Source: Idiomarina sp. X4 (GTDB lineage Bacteria > Pseudomonadota > Gammaproteobacteria > Enterobacterales > Alteromonadaceae). From it: DNA of 64,000 nt. Both the position numbers and the translations under genes were made by a program. How positions within the stretch are numbered: position 1 is the first letter of the stretch; the number at the start of each line of letters is the position of its first letter. The stretch covers positions 1,798,001 to 1,862,000 of the forward strand of contig NZ_CP025000.1 of assembly GCF_002808045.1 (NCBI RefSeq), read 5' to 3'. The notes under the pieces are model-generated. The model saw only the letters and a list, made by a program, of their open reading frames with translations. It did no database searches and was not told the DNA's origin. This document shows, piece after piece, positions 8,941-17,948 of this stretch.

Positions 8941-9026
8941 AAAGACTCCCTTTTGTTGAATTCGTTAGTAGTCTAACAGATTGCCCGAATGAGCTCCAGT
9001 AACGCCCATAAGTTATAACTATTGTC

Positions 9027-9056
9027 AATATATTAGAGAATCATAGAAACTGACAA
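9027..9056 (-). promoter_or_regulatory. Possible sigma-70 promoter for proBA
   Basis: Read on the minus strand, TTGTCA (9056-9051) and TATATT (9032-9027) are 18 bp apart and lie about 90 bp upstream of proB. The spacing is slightly long and another TTGACA lies nearby, so the exact promoter is uncertain. Confidence 0.35.
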
Positions 9057-9067
9057 GAAAAATAAAA

Positions 9068-9090
9068 AAGCCCCTTTGAAATAGGGGCTT
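9068..9090 (-). terminator. Rho-independent terminator after yggX
   Basis: Stem AAGCCCC/GGGGCTT with loop TTTGAAATA. On the minus strand it is followed by a T-rich run (TTTTTTATTTTT), so it ends the mutY-yggX transcript. No mltC follows, unlike in Escherichia coli. Confidence 0.88.
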
Positions 9091-9116
9091 AAAGGTAAGC
9101 TTAGTAAGCATTAAAG

Positions 9117-9389
9117 TTAGCTTTCAGGCGGTGTATAGCCTTCAATATGGACGTCCTTATGCTCGAACAAAAAGTCAGTCATTTGTTGCTCTAAAAACTC
9201 TCTGTCGTTTGGGTCCATCATATTCAAGCGTTTTTCATTAATCAGCATGGTTTGCTTTTTTTGCCACTCGGCCCAGGCTTCCTTTGAAATATGGTTGAAA
9301 ATGCGCTCACCCAGCTCGCCGGGGTATAACTGAAAGTCCAGGCCCTCGGCGTCTTTTTGTAAATATTCGCAAAATACAGTACGGCTCAT
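9117..9389 (-). CDS. yggX: Probable Fe(2+)-trafficking protein YggX
   Basis: A 90-residue soluble protein matching YggX in length and motifs. It starts [19 protein letters not shown] with the conserved Cys7, then [18 protein letters not shown] and KRLNMMDP. YggX helps protect iron-sulfur clusters against oxidative damage and is thought to handle labile iron. It starts 11 bases after the mutY stop and is probably co-transcribed with it. MutY itself carries an oxidation-sensitive [4Fe-4S] cluster. Confidence 0.96.
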   Translation of the reverse strand: MSRTVFCEYLQKDAEGLDFQLYPGELGERIFNHISKEAWAEWQKKQTMLINEKRLNMMDPNDREFLEQQMTDFLFEHKDVHIEGYTPPES

Positions 9390-9400
9390 AATTCGCTCGC

Positions 9401-10441
9401 TTATTTGTTCAGTTCTTTAAGTAGTTTAACGGTTGGAGCGGCAAAGCCCAACTGCTGTTCCGAATCCAGACTAAACCACATCGACTGGCCAGACTCACTA
9501 ACCCAACTTACTTTCTCAGAGAGATTAATGATGACTGGAAGACAGTCTAAATGAAAGTGGCTGAATGTGTGTCTAAATTCAGTCAGTGGCTTGCTCGATT
9601 CAGCAGTAACCCCCAGTTTGTCGAGAATACTTTCTACGTCGCTACTTGTTTGCGCCTGAGGGAAGCCCCAGAGTCCACCCCAAATACCTTGTTGCGGATT
9701 TTTTTGTAGCAAGACTTCGTTGCCGCATTTAATCATTAACAGCTGAGTCGTCTTTACCGGTTTTGCTTTTTTCGGCTTTTTGCCCGGGTAAAGCTCAATA
9801 GTATTGTTGGCAAATGCTTCGCAAGTTGCTGAGATAGGACAGCGGTGACACTCAGGTCTTGTTCGAGTACAGACAGTAGCCCCAATATCCATCATAGTTT
9901 GGTTATAGTTGTCGCACTCTTCCTCCGGGGTTAATTCATCACTGAATTCCCATAGACGCTTTTGCACCGATGCTTTTCCCGGCCAGCCGTCAATGGCAAA
10001 GTGTCTGGTCAGAACACGTTTAACGTTACCGTCGAGAATGGGGGCGTATAGTCCGTGCCCCAAAGACAAAATAGCACCCGCTGTGGAGCGGCCTATTCCG
10101 GGTAATTCTTCGAGAGCTTCAACAGTAGTTGGAAACTGGCCGTTCAAGTCCTGACTGATAATTTGTGCGGCTTTATGCAAGTTTCGGGCTCTGGCGTAGT
10201 AGCCAAGCCCGGTCCAGAGGCTTAATACGTGATCTTGTTCGGCCTTTGCCAACGTATGAATGTCCGGAAAGTCATTCATAAACCGTTGAAAGTAAGGGAT
10301 GACGGTCGTGACTTGAGTTTGCTGTAGCATAATTTCCGACACCCAAACTTTATAAGGCGTCTTACTTTGCTGCCATGGCAAATGCTTACGACCAAATTGG
10401 TGATACCACTTAAGGACTTTGCTACTAAATGACTGAGTCAA
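9401..10441 (-). CDS. mutY: Adenine DNA glycosylase MutY
   Basis: A 346-residue base-excision repair enzyme that removes adenine mispaired with 8-oxoguanine. The catalytic Glu36 lies in [10 protein letters not shown], and the helix-hairpin-helix is [12 protein letters not shown], followed by LDGNVKRVL with the conserved Asp. The [4Fe-4S] loop has the C-x6-C-x2-C-x5-C pattern ([17 protein letters not shown]). A C-terminal NUDIX-like domain for 8-oxoG recognition follows ([23 protein letters not shown]). The start codon is TTG. It is the only start that keeps the conserved N-terminus (no Met occurs before the catalytic helix), and an AGAGA-type ribosome site lies upstream. Operon with yggX. Confidence 0.96.
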   Translation of the reverse strand: MTQSFSSKVLKWYHQFGRKHLPWQQSKTPYKVWVSEIMLQQTQVTTVIPYFQRFMNDFPDIHTLAKAEQDHVLSLWTGLGYYARARNLHKAAQIISQDLNGQFPTTVEALEELPGIGRSTAGAILSLGHGLYAPILDGNVKRVLTRHFAIDGWPGKASVQKRLWEFSDELTPEEECDNYNQTMMDIGATVCTRTRPECHRCPISATCEAFANNTIELYPGKKPKKAKPVKTTQLLMIKCGNEVLLQKNPQQGIWGGLWGFPQAQTSSDVESILDKLGVTAESSKPLTEFRHTFSHFHLDCLPVIINLSEKVSWVSESGQSMWFSLDSEQQLGFAAPTVKLLKELNK

Positions 10442-10489
10442 CTGTAAATCTCTGCAAATGGAAATGACTTATAAAAAAATGTACTACGC

Positions 10490-10518
10490 TTTACATCATA
10501 AACAGTCTCTCATATTTA
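10490..10518 (+). promoter_or_regulatory. Sigma-70 promoter of the OmpA-like porin gene
   Basis: TTTACA at 10490-10495 and TATTTA at 10513-10518 are separated by exactly 17 bp. They sit about 40 bp upstream of an AAAAGGAGA ribosome site and the ATG at 10556. Confidence 0.7.
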
Positions 10519-10555
10519 GAGCTGATTTGTTATTGCATCGAAAAGGAGATTTGCA

Positions 10556-11644
10556 ATGAAAGCAGTAAACTTAATTACCCTATCTTTAATTGCTGCGGGT
10601 TTAACCGCACCAGTTTTTGCACAACAAACACAAGCCGAAAAAGATGACTTCTATTTAGGTGCTCGTTTAGGTGTCTTCTCTGCCGATGAAGATCGAGTTG
10701 CAGTCGACAATAACCAAATGTTTTTCGTTGATGACGGCTTTAAAACCTTTACGTCAGGCATTGAAGCCGGCTACATGATGACAGAAGCTTGGGAAGCACG
10801 TATTTATTACGATTACATGGAAGCTGATCTCGTTGGCGGCGGCGATGCTTATGGCGATAGCTATGGTGTCGATGCTCTTTATCACTTTAATAACAACATC
10901 TACGCCGGTTTGGGCCTGAATAACACTGAAATCGGTGAGATAACGGATGTTGCCGCGCGTGCGACAGTGGGTCATCGCAGCTTTATTAACGATAACCTAG
11001 CATGGCGTATTGAAGGTGGCGTCCAGCGAGGCTGGGAAGAAGATTATACTGAAATGTTTGCTAACATTGGCCTACAGTGGTTCTTTGGTGGTCGTGACGC
11101 GAGCCCTGAGCCGCGCCCAAGACCAGAGCCGCAAAAAGCGGCTCCAGCGCCGGAACCAGAACCGAAGCCAGTTGATTCAGATGGTGACGGTGTCATTGAT
11201 GCAAATGACAAGTGTGCGAATACGCCAAAAGACTACTCGGTTGATGAAGATGGTTGCATCTTGTACGAGAATGAAACCATTACCGAAGAGCTGCTGGTTG
11301 AGTTCGACCTGAACTCGTCAAAAATTCGTGATAATGCCTATGGCGATATTGAAGAAATGGCAGAGTTCATGAAAGAGCATCCGCAGCTAGATATCACTAT
11401 TCATGGCCACACTGACAGTACTGGTGAAGCAGACTACAACCAGTGGTTGTCTGAAAAGCGTGCACAGTCGGTAGCTACTGCGTTAGTAAATCGTTACGGT
11501 ATTGAGAAAAGCCGAGTGAAGTCGAAAGGTCATGGCGAGTCTCAACCAAAAGTACGTGAAAACAGTGCAGCTGATCGCCAGACCAACCGTCGTATCGAAG
11601 CTGTCTTAAAAGTAGTCAACCGCGTACCGAAAGAGCGTAAATAG
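10556..11644 (+). CDS. OmpA family porin with TSP3-type linker
   Basis: A 362-residue outer membrane protein. A signal peptide ends at about Ala22 (APVFA). It is followed by an eight-strand OmpA-type beta-barrel (residues about 30-180), a Pro/Glu-rich hinge (about 183-205), an acidic Asp-rich calcium-binding-like segment of thrombospondin type 3 style (DSDGDGVIDANDKC), and a C-terminal OmpA peptidoglycan-binding domain with ITIHGHTDSTGEADYN and SEKRAQSV. It should tether the outer membrane to the cell wall. The ribosome site is strong (AAAAGGAGA), and promoter and terminator mark it as a single-gene unit, as expected for an abundant protein. Confidence 0.93.
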   Translation: MKAVNLITLSLIAAGLTAPVFAQQTQAEKDDFYLGARLGVFSADEDRVAVDNNQMFFVDDGFKTFTSGIEAGYMMTEAWEARIYYDYMEADLVGGGDAYGDSYGVDALYHFNNNIYAGLGLNNTEIGEITDVAARATVGHRSFINDNLAWRIEGGVQRGWEEDYTEMFANIGLQWFFGGRDASPEPRPRPEPQKAAPAPEPEPKPVDSDGDGVIDANDKCANTPKDYSVDEDGCILYENETITEELLVEFDLNSSKIRDNAYGDIEEMAEFMKEHPQLDITIHGHTDSTGEADYNQWLSEKRAQSVATALVNRYGIEKSRVKSKGHGESQPKVRENSAADRQTNRRIEAVLKVVNRVPKERK

Positions 11645-11691
11645 TACGTTGTATTGATAGGTTGAAACAGCGATAATATCGCATGAGATAT

Positions 11692-11723
11692 AAACAGGCC
11701 TGATTATTCAGGCCTGTTTTTTT
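11692..11723 (+). terminator. Rho-independent terminator of the OmpA-like porin gene
   Basis: A perfect 12-bp stem (AAACAGGCCTGA / TCAGGCCTGTTT) with a four-base loop (TTAT) is followed by a run of Ts. It lies about 50 bp after the porin stop codon. Confidence 0.95.
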
Positions 11724-11755
11724 GGTGTTAGCTGTTATCAATGGTTTAGGTACTG

Positions 11756-12475
11756 ATGAGTCATTTTAAAAGTGCGGAAGAAGCTGCTGCGGCAGGGAAG
11801 TATGTAAGGACTGTGCGTAGCTTTGTTAAGCGCGAAGGGCGTTTAACTAAAGGTCAGGCGGGAGCCATAGAGCGACAGTGGCCTAAAATGGGTCTGTCAT
11901 TGGCCGACGAAATGCTGAGTTTTAAAGACGTTTTTAACCGCGAAGCCCCTGTTACTCTGGAAATAGGTTTTGGCATGGGTCACTCGTTAGTCGAAATGGC
12001 TGAGACCGATCCTGATCGCAACTTTATTGGCATCGAAGTTCACGAACCCGGCGTTGGCGCGTGTTTAATGGCCGCTGAAGAAGCTGGGTTGAGTAATTTG
12101 CGTGTCTTTCATGAAGACGCCGTAGAGGTTCTCAAGCAGTGTGTGCCCGACAAAAGCCTTAACTGTGTGCAGGTGTTTTTCCCAGATCCATGGCACAAGA
12201 AACGCCATCACAAGCGTCGAATCATACAACCAGAGTTTGTTGAACTGCTTGTTCAGAAGCTAGAGTCTGGCGGCATTATTCATTTAGCAACAGATTGGGG
12301 AAACTACGCAGAACACATGCTTGAAGTGCTGAATGGTAGCAGTGCACTGACTAACTTATCCGCATCGGGTGACTACATACCAAGACCTGATAGCCGGCCA
12401 AAAACTAAATTTGAACGTCGCGGTGAAGGCAAAGGTCATGGCGTTTGGGATTTGCAGTTTAAGGTCACTGAATAA
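11756..12475 (+). CDS. trmB: tRNA (guanine(46)-N7)-methyltransferase
   Basis: A 239-residue SAM-dependent methyltransferase that forms m7G46 in the tRNA variable loop. Key motifs are the SAM-binding [14 protein letters not shown], the acidic motif [12 protein letters not shown], and the family signature [15 protein letters not shown], followed by [14 protein letters not shown] and the C-terminal [15 protein letters not shown]. Length matches the E. coli enzyme. The neighbouring hemW-rdgB order (on the other strand) is typical of gammaproteobacteria. Confidence 0.97.
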   Translation: MSHFKSAEEAAAAGKYVRTVRSFVKREGRLTKGQAGAIERQWPKMGLSLADEMLSFKDVFNREAPVTLEIGFGMGHSLVEMAETDPDRNFIGIEVHEPGVGACLMAAEEAGLSNLRVFHEDAVEVLKQCVPDKSLNCVQVFFPDPWHKKRHHKRRIIQPEFVELLVQKLESGGIIHLATDWGNYAEHMLEVLNGSSALTNLSASGDYIPRPDSRPKTKFERRGEGKGHGVWDLQFKVTE

Positions 12476-12486
12476 CAAGAGACAAA

Positions 12487-12509
12487 GCTTCTCGAATTAG
12501 TCGAGAAGC
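12487..12509. terminator. Hairpin between convergent trmB and hemW
   Basis: A perfect 9-bp stem (GCTTCTCGA / TCGAGAAGC) with loop ATTAG that contains the hemW stop codon. A modest T-rich run (TTTGTCTCTTGTT) follows on the minus strand, so it fits best as the hemW terminator. Confidence 0.5.
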
Positions 12510-13651
12510 GTATCTAAAACTGAGTTTAAAAAGCGGTGTCCTTTTGGTGTTAGTTCCCAGGCCGCCTCGTTTTCGGTTAGAAGTTTTAACTCAATAGTTT
12601 TACCCAGCTGCTTTGACGCATGTGATGAAGGTAAGCCTGTAGTGTCCTCAAAGCGTTGCTTCGAAACCGGCTCCATCAAACGAAATTGGTTCATAAAGAA
12701 CTCAAAGGTTAAGTCATCTTTAGCCACTTCATTAAGTTTGTACCGTAGTGGTTTGGTTAAATCGAGGTAACCCTTGGGGTGCTTAATTTTTTCGCAGCGA
12801 ATGATGCGCTGTTCCTGTTCCAGCGTGATCTTACTATGCGCGCCGCAGCCAATCCCCAAGTAGTCACCGAACTGCCAGTAATTGCGGTTATGGCGACTCT
12901 GGTGGCCAGGTTTAGAGTAAGCGCTAACTTCGTACTGCCTATAACCCGCCGCCTCCAGAAGCTCATGCCCTTTTTGATAAATATCCCAGAGAGTTTCTTC
13001 ATCGGGGAGCTCGGGAGGAGAGCTTGCAAACAGGGTGTTTGGCTCAATGGTGAGTTGATACCAGGATATGTGCGGCGGATTGAGCGCAATGACTTGCTTT
13101 AAATCATCCATGGCGGCATCTAAAGACTGATTAGGCAGTCCATGCATTAAGTCTAAATTAAAGCTTTTTAGCGGCAGTTGTGACGCGTGTGCAGCGGCCT
13201 CGCGGGCCTGCTCCGGGTCATGTATGCGGCCTAACCGGGACAACTGCTCTGATTGTAAGCTTTGCACACCAATAGACAAACGAGTGATGCCGGCTTTGAC
13301 AAAGTCAGCAAACTTTTCTGTTTCAAAGGTGCCAGGGTTTGCTTCCATGGTAACTTCGCAGTCATCCGTCAAGGCAAGCAATTGACGAATGCCATCCATG
13401 AGTGACTGCATGGCTGCCGCACTGAACACACTGGGTGTGCCGCCACCAATAAATATCGACGTAATGCGTCTGCCCTGTACCCAGTTTAAATCAGCTCGTA
13501 AGTCGTCCAATAAACGTGCAACGTACTCTCGTTCGGGAATTTCGCCTGAGAGCTTGTGCGAATTAAAGTCGCAATAGGGACACTTCTGTATACACCACGG
13601 TATATGAACGTAGAGTGACAGAGGCGGTAACTGGAGTTTAGATGTGGACAT
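12497..13651 (-). CDS. hemW: Radical SAM heme chaperone HemW
   Basis: A 384-residue protein starting MSTSKLQLPPLSLYVHIPWC. The radical SAM cluster motif C-x3-C-x2-C is seen in WCIQKCPYCDFN. It also has the family blocks IFIGGGTPS, RLSIGVQSL and GCGAHSKI, and the C-terminal HemW domain. HemW binds heme and is thought to deliver it to respiratory proteins; older annotations call it oxygen-independent coproporphyrinogen oxidase-like. I chose the ATG at 13651 because it overlaps the rdgB stop by one base (TAATG) and puts the radical SAM domain at its normal distance from the start. An in-frame extension further upstream lies entirely within rdgB. Confidence 0.95.
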   Translation of the reverse strand: MSTSKLQLPPLSLYVHIPWCIQKCPYCDFNSHKLSGEIPEREYVARLLDDLRADLNWVQGRRITSIFIGGGTPSVFSAAAMQSLMDGIRQLLALTDDCEVTMEANPGTFETEKFADFVKAGITRLSIGVQSLQSEQLSRLGRIHDPEQAREAAAHASQLPLKSFNLDLMHGLPNQSLDAAMDDLKQVIALNPPHISWYQLTIEPNTLFASSPPELPDEETLWDIYQKGHELLEAAGYRQYEVSAYSKPGHQSRHNRNYWQFGDYLGIGCGAHSKITLEQEQRIIRCEKIKHPKGYLDLTKPLRYKLNEVAKDDLTFEFFMNQFRLMEPVSKQRFEDTTGLPSSHASKQLGKTIELKLLTENEAAWELTPKGHRFLNSVLDTLLD

Positions 13652-14259
13652 TAACTGAATTGACTCAATAGCTGTTTTAGCGCCTGACCACGATGGCTGA
13701 GCTTCTGTTTTACTGACGGCTCTAACTCTGCCGCTGAACACTTGTGTTGTTCAACCCAAAAGACCGGGTCGTACCCGAAACCGTTGCTACCCTGTGGGGA
13801 GGTTAAAATTGAACCGTGCCACATGCCATGGCAAATGAGCGGCGTCGGGTCTTGAGCGCTTTTCATATAAACCAAAACGCAATGGAATTGCGCCTGGCGC
13901 TCTTCAGCGGCTACGTCCGACAGTGCTTGTAATAATTTTTCGATGTTGTCACTGTCCGATGCGTCTGCACCGGCGTATCGTGCAGAGTAAACGCCCGGGG
14001 CTCCGTTCAAGGCATCAACTGCCAGACCTGAGTCATCGGCAATAGCAGGCAGTCCAGTTTTTTCACACGCGTGACGGGCTTTAATAATAGCGTTTTCGAC
14101 AAAAGTAGTGCCAGTTTCCTTGGCTTCGTCAAACGACCAGTTAGACTGTGGCAATACCTGCCAGCCTGAGGTATTCGCATTGTTTGCCAGCATGGCCTGC
14201 AGCTCCTTGACCTTACCGGGGTTTCCCGTTGCTAATACAATTTCCTTTGTGGTTGCCAT
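13651..14259 (-). CDS. rdgB: dITP/XTP pyrophosphatase (non-canonical purine NTPase)
   Basis: A 202-residue house-cleaning enzyme that hydrolyses dITP, dXTP and ITP to keep deaminated purines out of DNA. It has the family's VLATGNPGKVKELQ start, the substrate pocket FVENAIIKARHAC and IADDSGLAVDAL, and the C-terminal SNGFGYDPVF and LSHRGQAL motifs. The ATG at 14259 is preceded by GAGGTAG and gives the canonical N-terminus; an in-frame longer version would add an unconserved 27 residues. It is coupled to hemW by a one-base overlap. Confidence 0.96.
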   Translation of the reverse strand: MATTKEIVLATGNPGKVKELQAMLANNANTSGWQVLPQSNWSFDEAKETGTTFVENAIIKARHACEKTGLPAIADDSGLAVDALNGAPGVYSARYAGADASDSDNIEKLLQALSDVAAEERQAQFHCVLVYMKSAQDPTPLICHGMWHGSILTSPQGSNGFGYDPVFWVEQHKCSAAELEPSVKQKLSHRGQALKQLLSQFS

Positions 14260-14385
14260 AGTTACTACCTCTTGCGTGTTCGGTCGCACAGGATATCGGT
14301 TTTTACCGTATTTTGAAATCTTCACAAAGAAAATGCGCAAAGCTGTTATGATAAAATGAGAAAAACGACAAAAAGGAGCGGTTAG

Positions 14386-16116
14386 TTGGACTCTGCGAAT
14401 ACCCTAATTCTGCTGTGCGGTTTATTGTTGGTTGTTAGTATTTTGGCCGCGGTTTTATCGAATCGTTTAGGTGCTCCGGTACTTCTGACCTTCTTATTGG
14501 TTGGAATGCTAGCCGGTGAGCAGGGTATTTTAGGTGTCGAATTCAATAATCCCGACATTGCCTTTTTTATTGGCTCGGCGGCATTGGTTATTATTCTTTT
14601 TGATGGTGGTATGCGAACTCACCCAGAACGTTTCCGGGTGGCGCTCTGGCCAGCAATTAGCCTGGCAACGATAGGTGTGGCGTTAACCTGTACTATTGTG
14701 GCTACGTCTGCGGTGTATTTATTTAATTTGCCCTGGCCAGCAGCTTTACTGATGGGCGCAATTTTAAGCTCTACTGACGCCGCAGCAGTCTTTGGTATTT
14801 TTCAGTCTCGCGGTTTGCAAATAAAAGAGCGGGTGGCATCGACGCTTGAAATAGAATCAGGCAGCAACGACCCCATGGCAGTCATTCTCACTTTAACGAT
14901 GACGGCAGCGGTTGCCAGTGGCACGATGACTGAATGGCATTGGATGGCACTGGATATTGTTTGGCAGCTTATTGGCGGGTTAGCTATTGGTTGGCTCGGA
15001 GGGCGGATGTTTATTGTCGCTGCGCGAAAACTGCCATTAAGCTTTAGCTTTTTTCCGTTACTGGCCATTGCCTGTGCTATTTCAGTCTACGCAATAACCG
15101 CCAAAATTCAGGCGAGCGGATTTTTAGCGGTCTATTTAATGGGATTTGTCATTGGTAATGGGCGCTTACCCCAGCTCGTTCACATTCTGCAAGTTCAGGA
15201 TGGCTTGGCCTGGTTAAGTCAAATGGCCATGTTCCTTATTCTGGGTCTACTGGTTGTACCGTCTTACCTGGTGGCGAACGCACCTATCGCGATAGGTATT
15301 GCGGTGGCACTTATTTTCGTCGCCAGACCGCTGGCGGTGGTTATCAGCTTATTGCCGTTTAGTTTTCCCTGGCGAGAGCAAGTGTTTATAAGTTGGGTCG
15401 GCCTAAGAGGCGCAGTACCTATTATTCTGGCGTTGTTTCCTTGGTTGAGTGGCGTGCCTAACCAAGAACTTTATTTTGATATTGCCTTTGTGGTGGTGAT
15501 GATTTCACTCCTTATTCAAGGATGGAGTATTGCGCCGGTAGCTCGCTGGCTTGGGCTTGAAGTGCCATTAAAAGCGCAGCCTCAACAACGTATGCCGTTG
15601 TCATCGGTGCCAAGCTCTGAAGCTTTAGAGGTTTGGTTATATCGTATCGATAAAACGTCACCTGCTTGTGACCACACCTGGAAAGAGCTCAAGCTGACGG
15701 CACCAGCCACTTTTGTCGGATTAATTCGAGAGGGTGAATGGCTCCAACCTGAAACTCAACCAACAGTCGCAGAGGGCGACGGCTTACTGGTGGCAGCAAC
15801 GGTGAAAGACATTGATGAAGTCAGCCGGATACTTGCATCAGGTGGTAAAGGCTTGAAAGTGAATGAAAAAGACTTCTTTGGTGACTTCACGCTACGGGGA
15901 GACCTGACACTGGCTGATGTGGGTAGCTTTTACCCCTTAGGCAACCTGGATGAGGGCTTGCTAAGTACGACTATCGCAGATTACTTTTCTCAGAAGTTTC
16001 ACCGTCGGGTGGTTATTGGTGACAAAGTGAAGTTGGGAGATGTGGTGTTAACCGTCAGAAGTGTGAGTGAAACCGGCGATATTCAATCCATAGGTGTAAA
16101 GCCGGTTAGCAACTAA
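14386..16116 (+). CDS. nhaP2: K+/H+ (cation/proton) antiporter NhaP2/CvrA
   Basis: A 576-residue inner membrane antiporter of the CPA1 family. Residues 1 to about 390 contain 12-13 hydrophobic helices with the conserved ILFDGGMRT, LSSTDAAAVF and ESGSNDPMA motifs. A cytoplasmic tail follows, with a TrkA-C-like domain (about 400-480) and a CorC/HlyC-type C-terminal domain. This layout is that of NhaP2 (CvrA, YcgO), which exports K+ and aids osmotic adaptation. The start is TTG, with AAGGAG seven bases before it and no better in-frame start nearby. The stop codon lies inside a GCCGGTT/AACCGGC hairpin (16101-16122) shared with the convergent gene's end. The gene splits what is often a continuous yggS-proC-yggT-rdgB-hemW order. 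Confidence 0.93.
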   Translation: MDSANTLILLCGLLLVVSILAAVLSNRLGAPVLLTFLLVGMLAGEQGILGVEFNNPDIAFFIGSAALVIILFDGGMRTHPERFRVALWPAISLATIGVALTCTIVATSAVYLFNLPWPAALLMGAILSSTDAAAVFGIFQSRGLQIKERVASTLEIESGSNDPMAVILTLTMTAAVASGTMTEWHWMALDIVWQLIGGLAIGWLGGRMFIVAARKLPLSFSFFPLLAIACAISVYAITAKIQASGFLAVYLMGFVIGNGRLPQLVHILQVQDGLAWLSQMAMFLILGLLVVPSYLVANAPIAIGIAVALIFVARPLAVVISLLPFSFPWREQVFISWVGLRGAVPIILALFPWLSGVPNQELYFDIAFVVVMISLLIQGWSIAPVARWLGLEVPLKAQPQQRMPLSSVPSSEALEVWLYRIDKTSPACDHTWKELKLTAPATFVGLIREGEWLQPETQPTVAEGDGLLVAATVKDIDEVSRILASGGKGLKVNEKDFFGDFTLRGDLTLADVGSFYPLGNLDEGLLSTTIADYFSQKFHRRVVIGDKVKLGDVVLTVRSVSETGDIQSIGVKPVSN

Positions 16117-16125
16117 ACCGGCAAG

Positions 16126-16551
16126 TCAGTCGTTTAACCAAAATTCCTGATTAAACTTTAAAGTTTGCTCATCACCAATATTAATGGTGAAACGCAAGGT
16201 TTCTGCGTTGGTATAGTCAAATTGCGCGATATAGTATACGGCTTCAGACTCTGTAATTTTTTGGAAATCCAGTGTTTGAACTTGACCAAGAGGGTTCACG
16301 ACTTGGCCGGTAACGCCCGGTGCCTGTGGTGCTTGTGTGTTTTTGTCCAACACAGCTATGTTCAAAACACCTTTAGAAGCACTGCGGGTAATATTGTATG
16401 TAGTGGCCACTTTAGGCGCTAAAAATGTGGAAGTAAAAGCACTGTAATGAACCTCCCAGTCACCCAGCGTTTGTTTCTGCTCGGCGTTTGCTGAGCCAGA
16501 AAAACACGCCAATAATGCGACGCTGATTGCAAATAGGGTACTTTTCAACAT
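16126..16551 (-). CDS. DUF4426 family exported protein
   Basis: A 141-residue periplasmic protein with a cleavable signal peptide ending near SGSANA. The mature part is about 120 residues and rich in beta-strand (LGDWEVHYSAF, YNITRSASKGVLNIAVL), matching what I know of DUF4426. Function is unknown. I start at the ATG at 16551, which has GGGAG eight bases upstream; an in-frame GTG five codons earlier lacks a ribosome site. It is the last gene of the yggS-proC-yggT unit, as in other Alteromonadales and Vibrio. Confidence 0.85.
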   Translation of the reverse strand: MLKSTLFAISVALLACFSGSANAEQKQTLGDWEVHYSAFTSTFLAPKVATTYNITRSASKGVLNIAVLDKNTQAPQAPGVTGQVVNPLGQVQTLDFQKITESEAVYYIAQFDYTNAETLRFTINIGDEQTLKFNQEFWLND

Positions 16552-16587
16552 AACTTTTACTCCCACTTTATACGTTAGCTACTAAGC

Positions 16588-17115
16588 CTAGACGCCAATT
16601 AGAATGCGTAGGAACTGCAACGCGATAATGGCGACAAGCACCGATAAGTCGAGACCACCCAGTGGCGGTATGACTCTGCGTATAGGCGCTAAAACTGGCT
16701 CAGTGATTTGATGCAACATGGCTTCTACCGGGTTGTAGCCCTGCGAGAACCAGCTCAAAATGGCGCGAATAATCAGCACCCAGAACAACATCGACAGGAA
16801 GCTACTGATGGTTGCCAGTACGCCTTGAATGACAATAACCAAAGCGCCTGCAGCGAGACCGTTCAGCCACACCAAGGCGGCGACTTTGAGGATTCCTAGC
16901 GCCAAAGCGAGCAGGAGGCTTGCCGTGTCGAGTGAACCGACACTGGGCATAAAGCTTCTAAGCGGACCAACAATAGGTTGTGTCGCCTTATAAACGAACT
17001 GACTGACCGGATTATAAAAATCCGCTTTGGTCAGCTGCATCCAAAGTCGCAACAGAACAATGATCAGGTAAAGATCAATGAGCGTGGCGACTAAAAACGT
17101 AAGCGCGTTATTCAT
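16588..17115 (-). CDS. yggT: YggT family integral membrane protein
   Basis: A 175-residue inner membrane protein made of two YGGT repeats, each with a hydrophobic helix and the PVSQFVYKATQPI / PVEAMLHQITEPV type motif followed by R-x-(F/I)-(M/I)-P. The family is widespread beside proC and yggS, and is linked by genetics to osmotic or ion homeostasis, but no reaction is established. An AGGAG ribosome site precedes the ATG, and the gene begins eight bases after the proC stop. Confidence 0.93.
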   Translation of the reverse strand: MNNALTFLVATLIDLYLIIVLLRLWMQLTKADFYNPVSQFVYKATQPIVGPLRSFMPSVGSLDTASLLLALALGILKVAALVWLNGLAAGALVIVIQGVLATISSFLSMLFWVLIIRAILSWFSQGYNPVEAMLHQITEPVLAPIRRVIPPLGGLDLSVLVAIIALQFLRILIGV

Positions 17116-17123
17116 ACTAGCTC

Positions 17124-17948
17124 CTAGAAGAGTTTCGCCATTTCCTGATTACGGTTAACGGCGGCTTTGACCGCTTTATCTGAAATACCGTGCAAGTCCG
17201 ACTCTTGGTACGCTTCTACACCTTTCGCTGTAGAACCACCTTTGCTGGTGACTTGTTTACGTAAGTCTTCCAGCGACAAGTCGCTTTCTTTCGCCATTTG
17301 CGCGGCACCTAAACAGGTTTGTTGTACCATCTCGCGAGCTTTCTCGGCATCAAAGCCAAGTGCCGTGGCTGCTTTTGCCAAGCTGTCCATAAATTCGAAG
17401 AAATACGCTGGACCACTACCGGCAACCGCTCCCAGAATGTCTAGCTGGTCTTCGTCGGCAACCCACAGGGTTTCACCAACACCGTTGAATGCTTCAGTGA
17501 CAAAGTCTTTGTCTGCCTGATCGACTGAGTCGTCGGTCACTAAACCTGACATGCCCTGACCAACCAGTGATGGTGTATTTGGCATGACGCGAATAATGCG
17601 AATGCTCTCACCCAGATACTCGCGATACTTCGGAATACGGATACCTGCCGCAATAGTAATAATAAGTTTATCACTCAAATTGCTGACGTTTTCACGTAAG
17701 TGTGTGCACACTTCAGACATCAGCTGAGGTTTCACGGCAAGCACGATAGCGTCCGCTTTTTCGACCACTTCCAGGTTGTCATTGCTGGTATTAACGCCCA
17801 GCTCCGATTTCATTTTCTCAAGCTTTTCGTCACTTGGGTTACTGACCCAGACTTTGTCTGCAGGGTAACCGCTTTTGCACATACCACCGACAATACTTTG
17901 TGTCATATTACCGGCACCAATAAATGCAATGTTGCGAATGTCTTTCAT
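17124..17948 (-). CDS. proC: Pyrroline-5-carboxylate reductase
   Basis: A 274-residue NAD(P)H-dependent reductase, the last step of proline synthesis. It has an N-terminal Rossmann motif (IAFIGAGNMTQSIVGG), the conserved VLAVKPQ, RVMPNTPSLVGQG, and the signature AGSGPAYFFEFMD followed by the C-terminal QVTSKGGSTAKGVEA. A GGGAG ribosome site precedes the ATG, which overlaps the yggS stop by one base (TAATG). Confidence 0.97.
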   Translation of the reverse strand: MKDIRNIAFIGAGNMTQSIVGGMCKSGYPADKVWVSNPSDEKLEKMKSELGVNTSNDNLEVVEKADAIVLAVKPQLMSEVCTHLRENVSNLSDKLIITIAAGIRIPKYREYLGESIRIIRVMPNTPSLVGQGMSGLVTDDSVDQADKDFVTEAFNGVGETLWVADEDQLDILGAVAGSGPAYFFEFMDSLAKAATALGFDAEKAREMVQQTCLGAAQMAKESDLSLEDLRKQVTSKGGSTAKGVEAYQESDLHGISDKAVKAAVNRNQEMAKLF

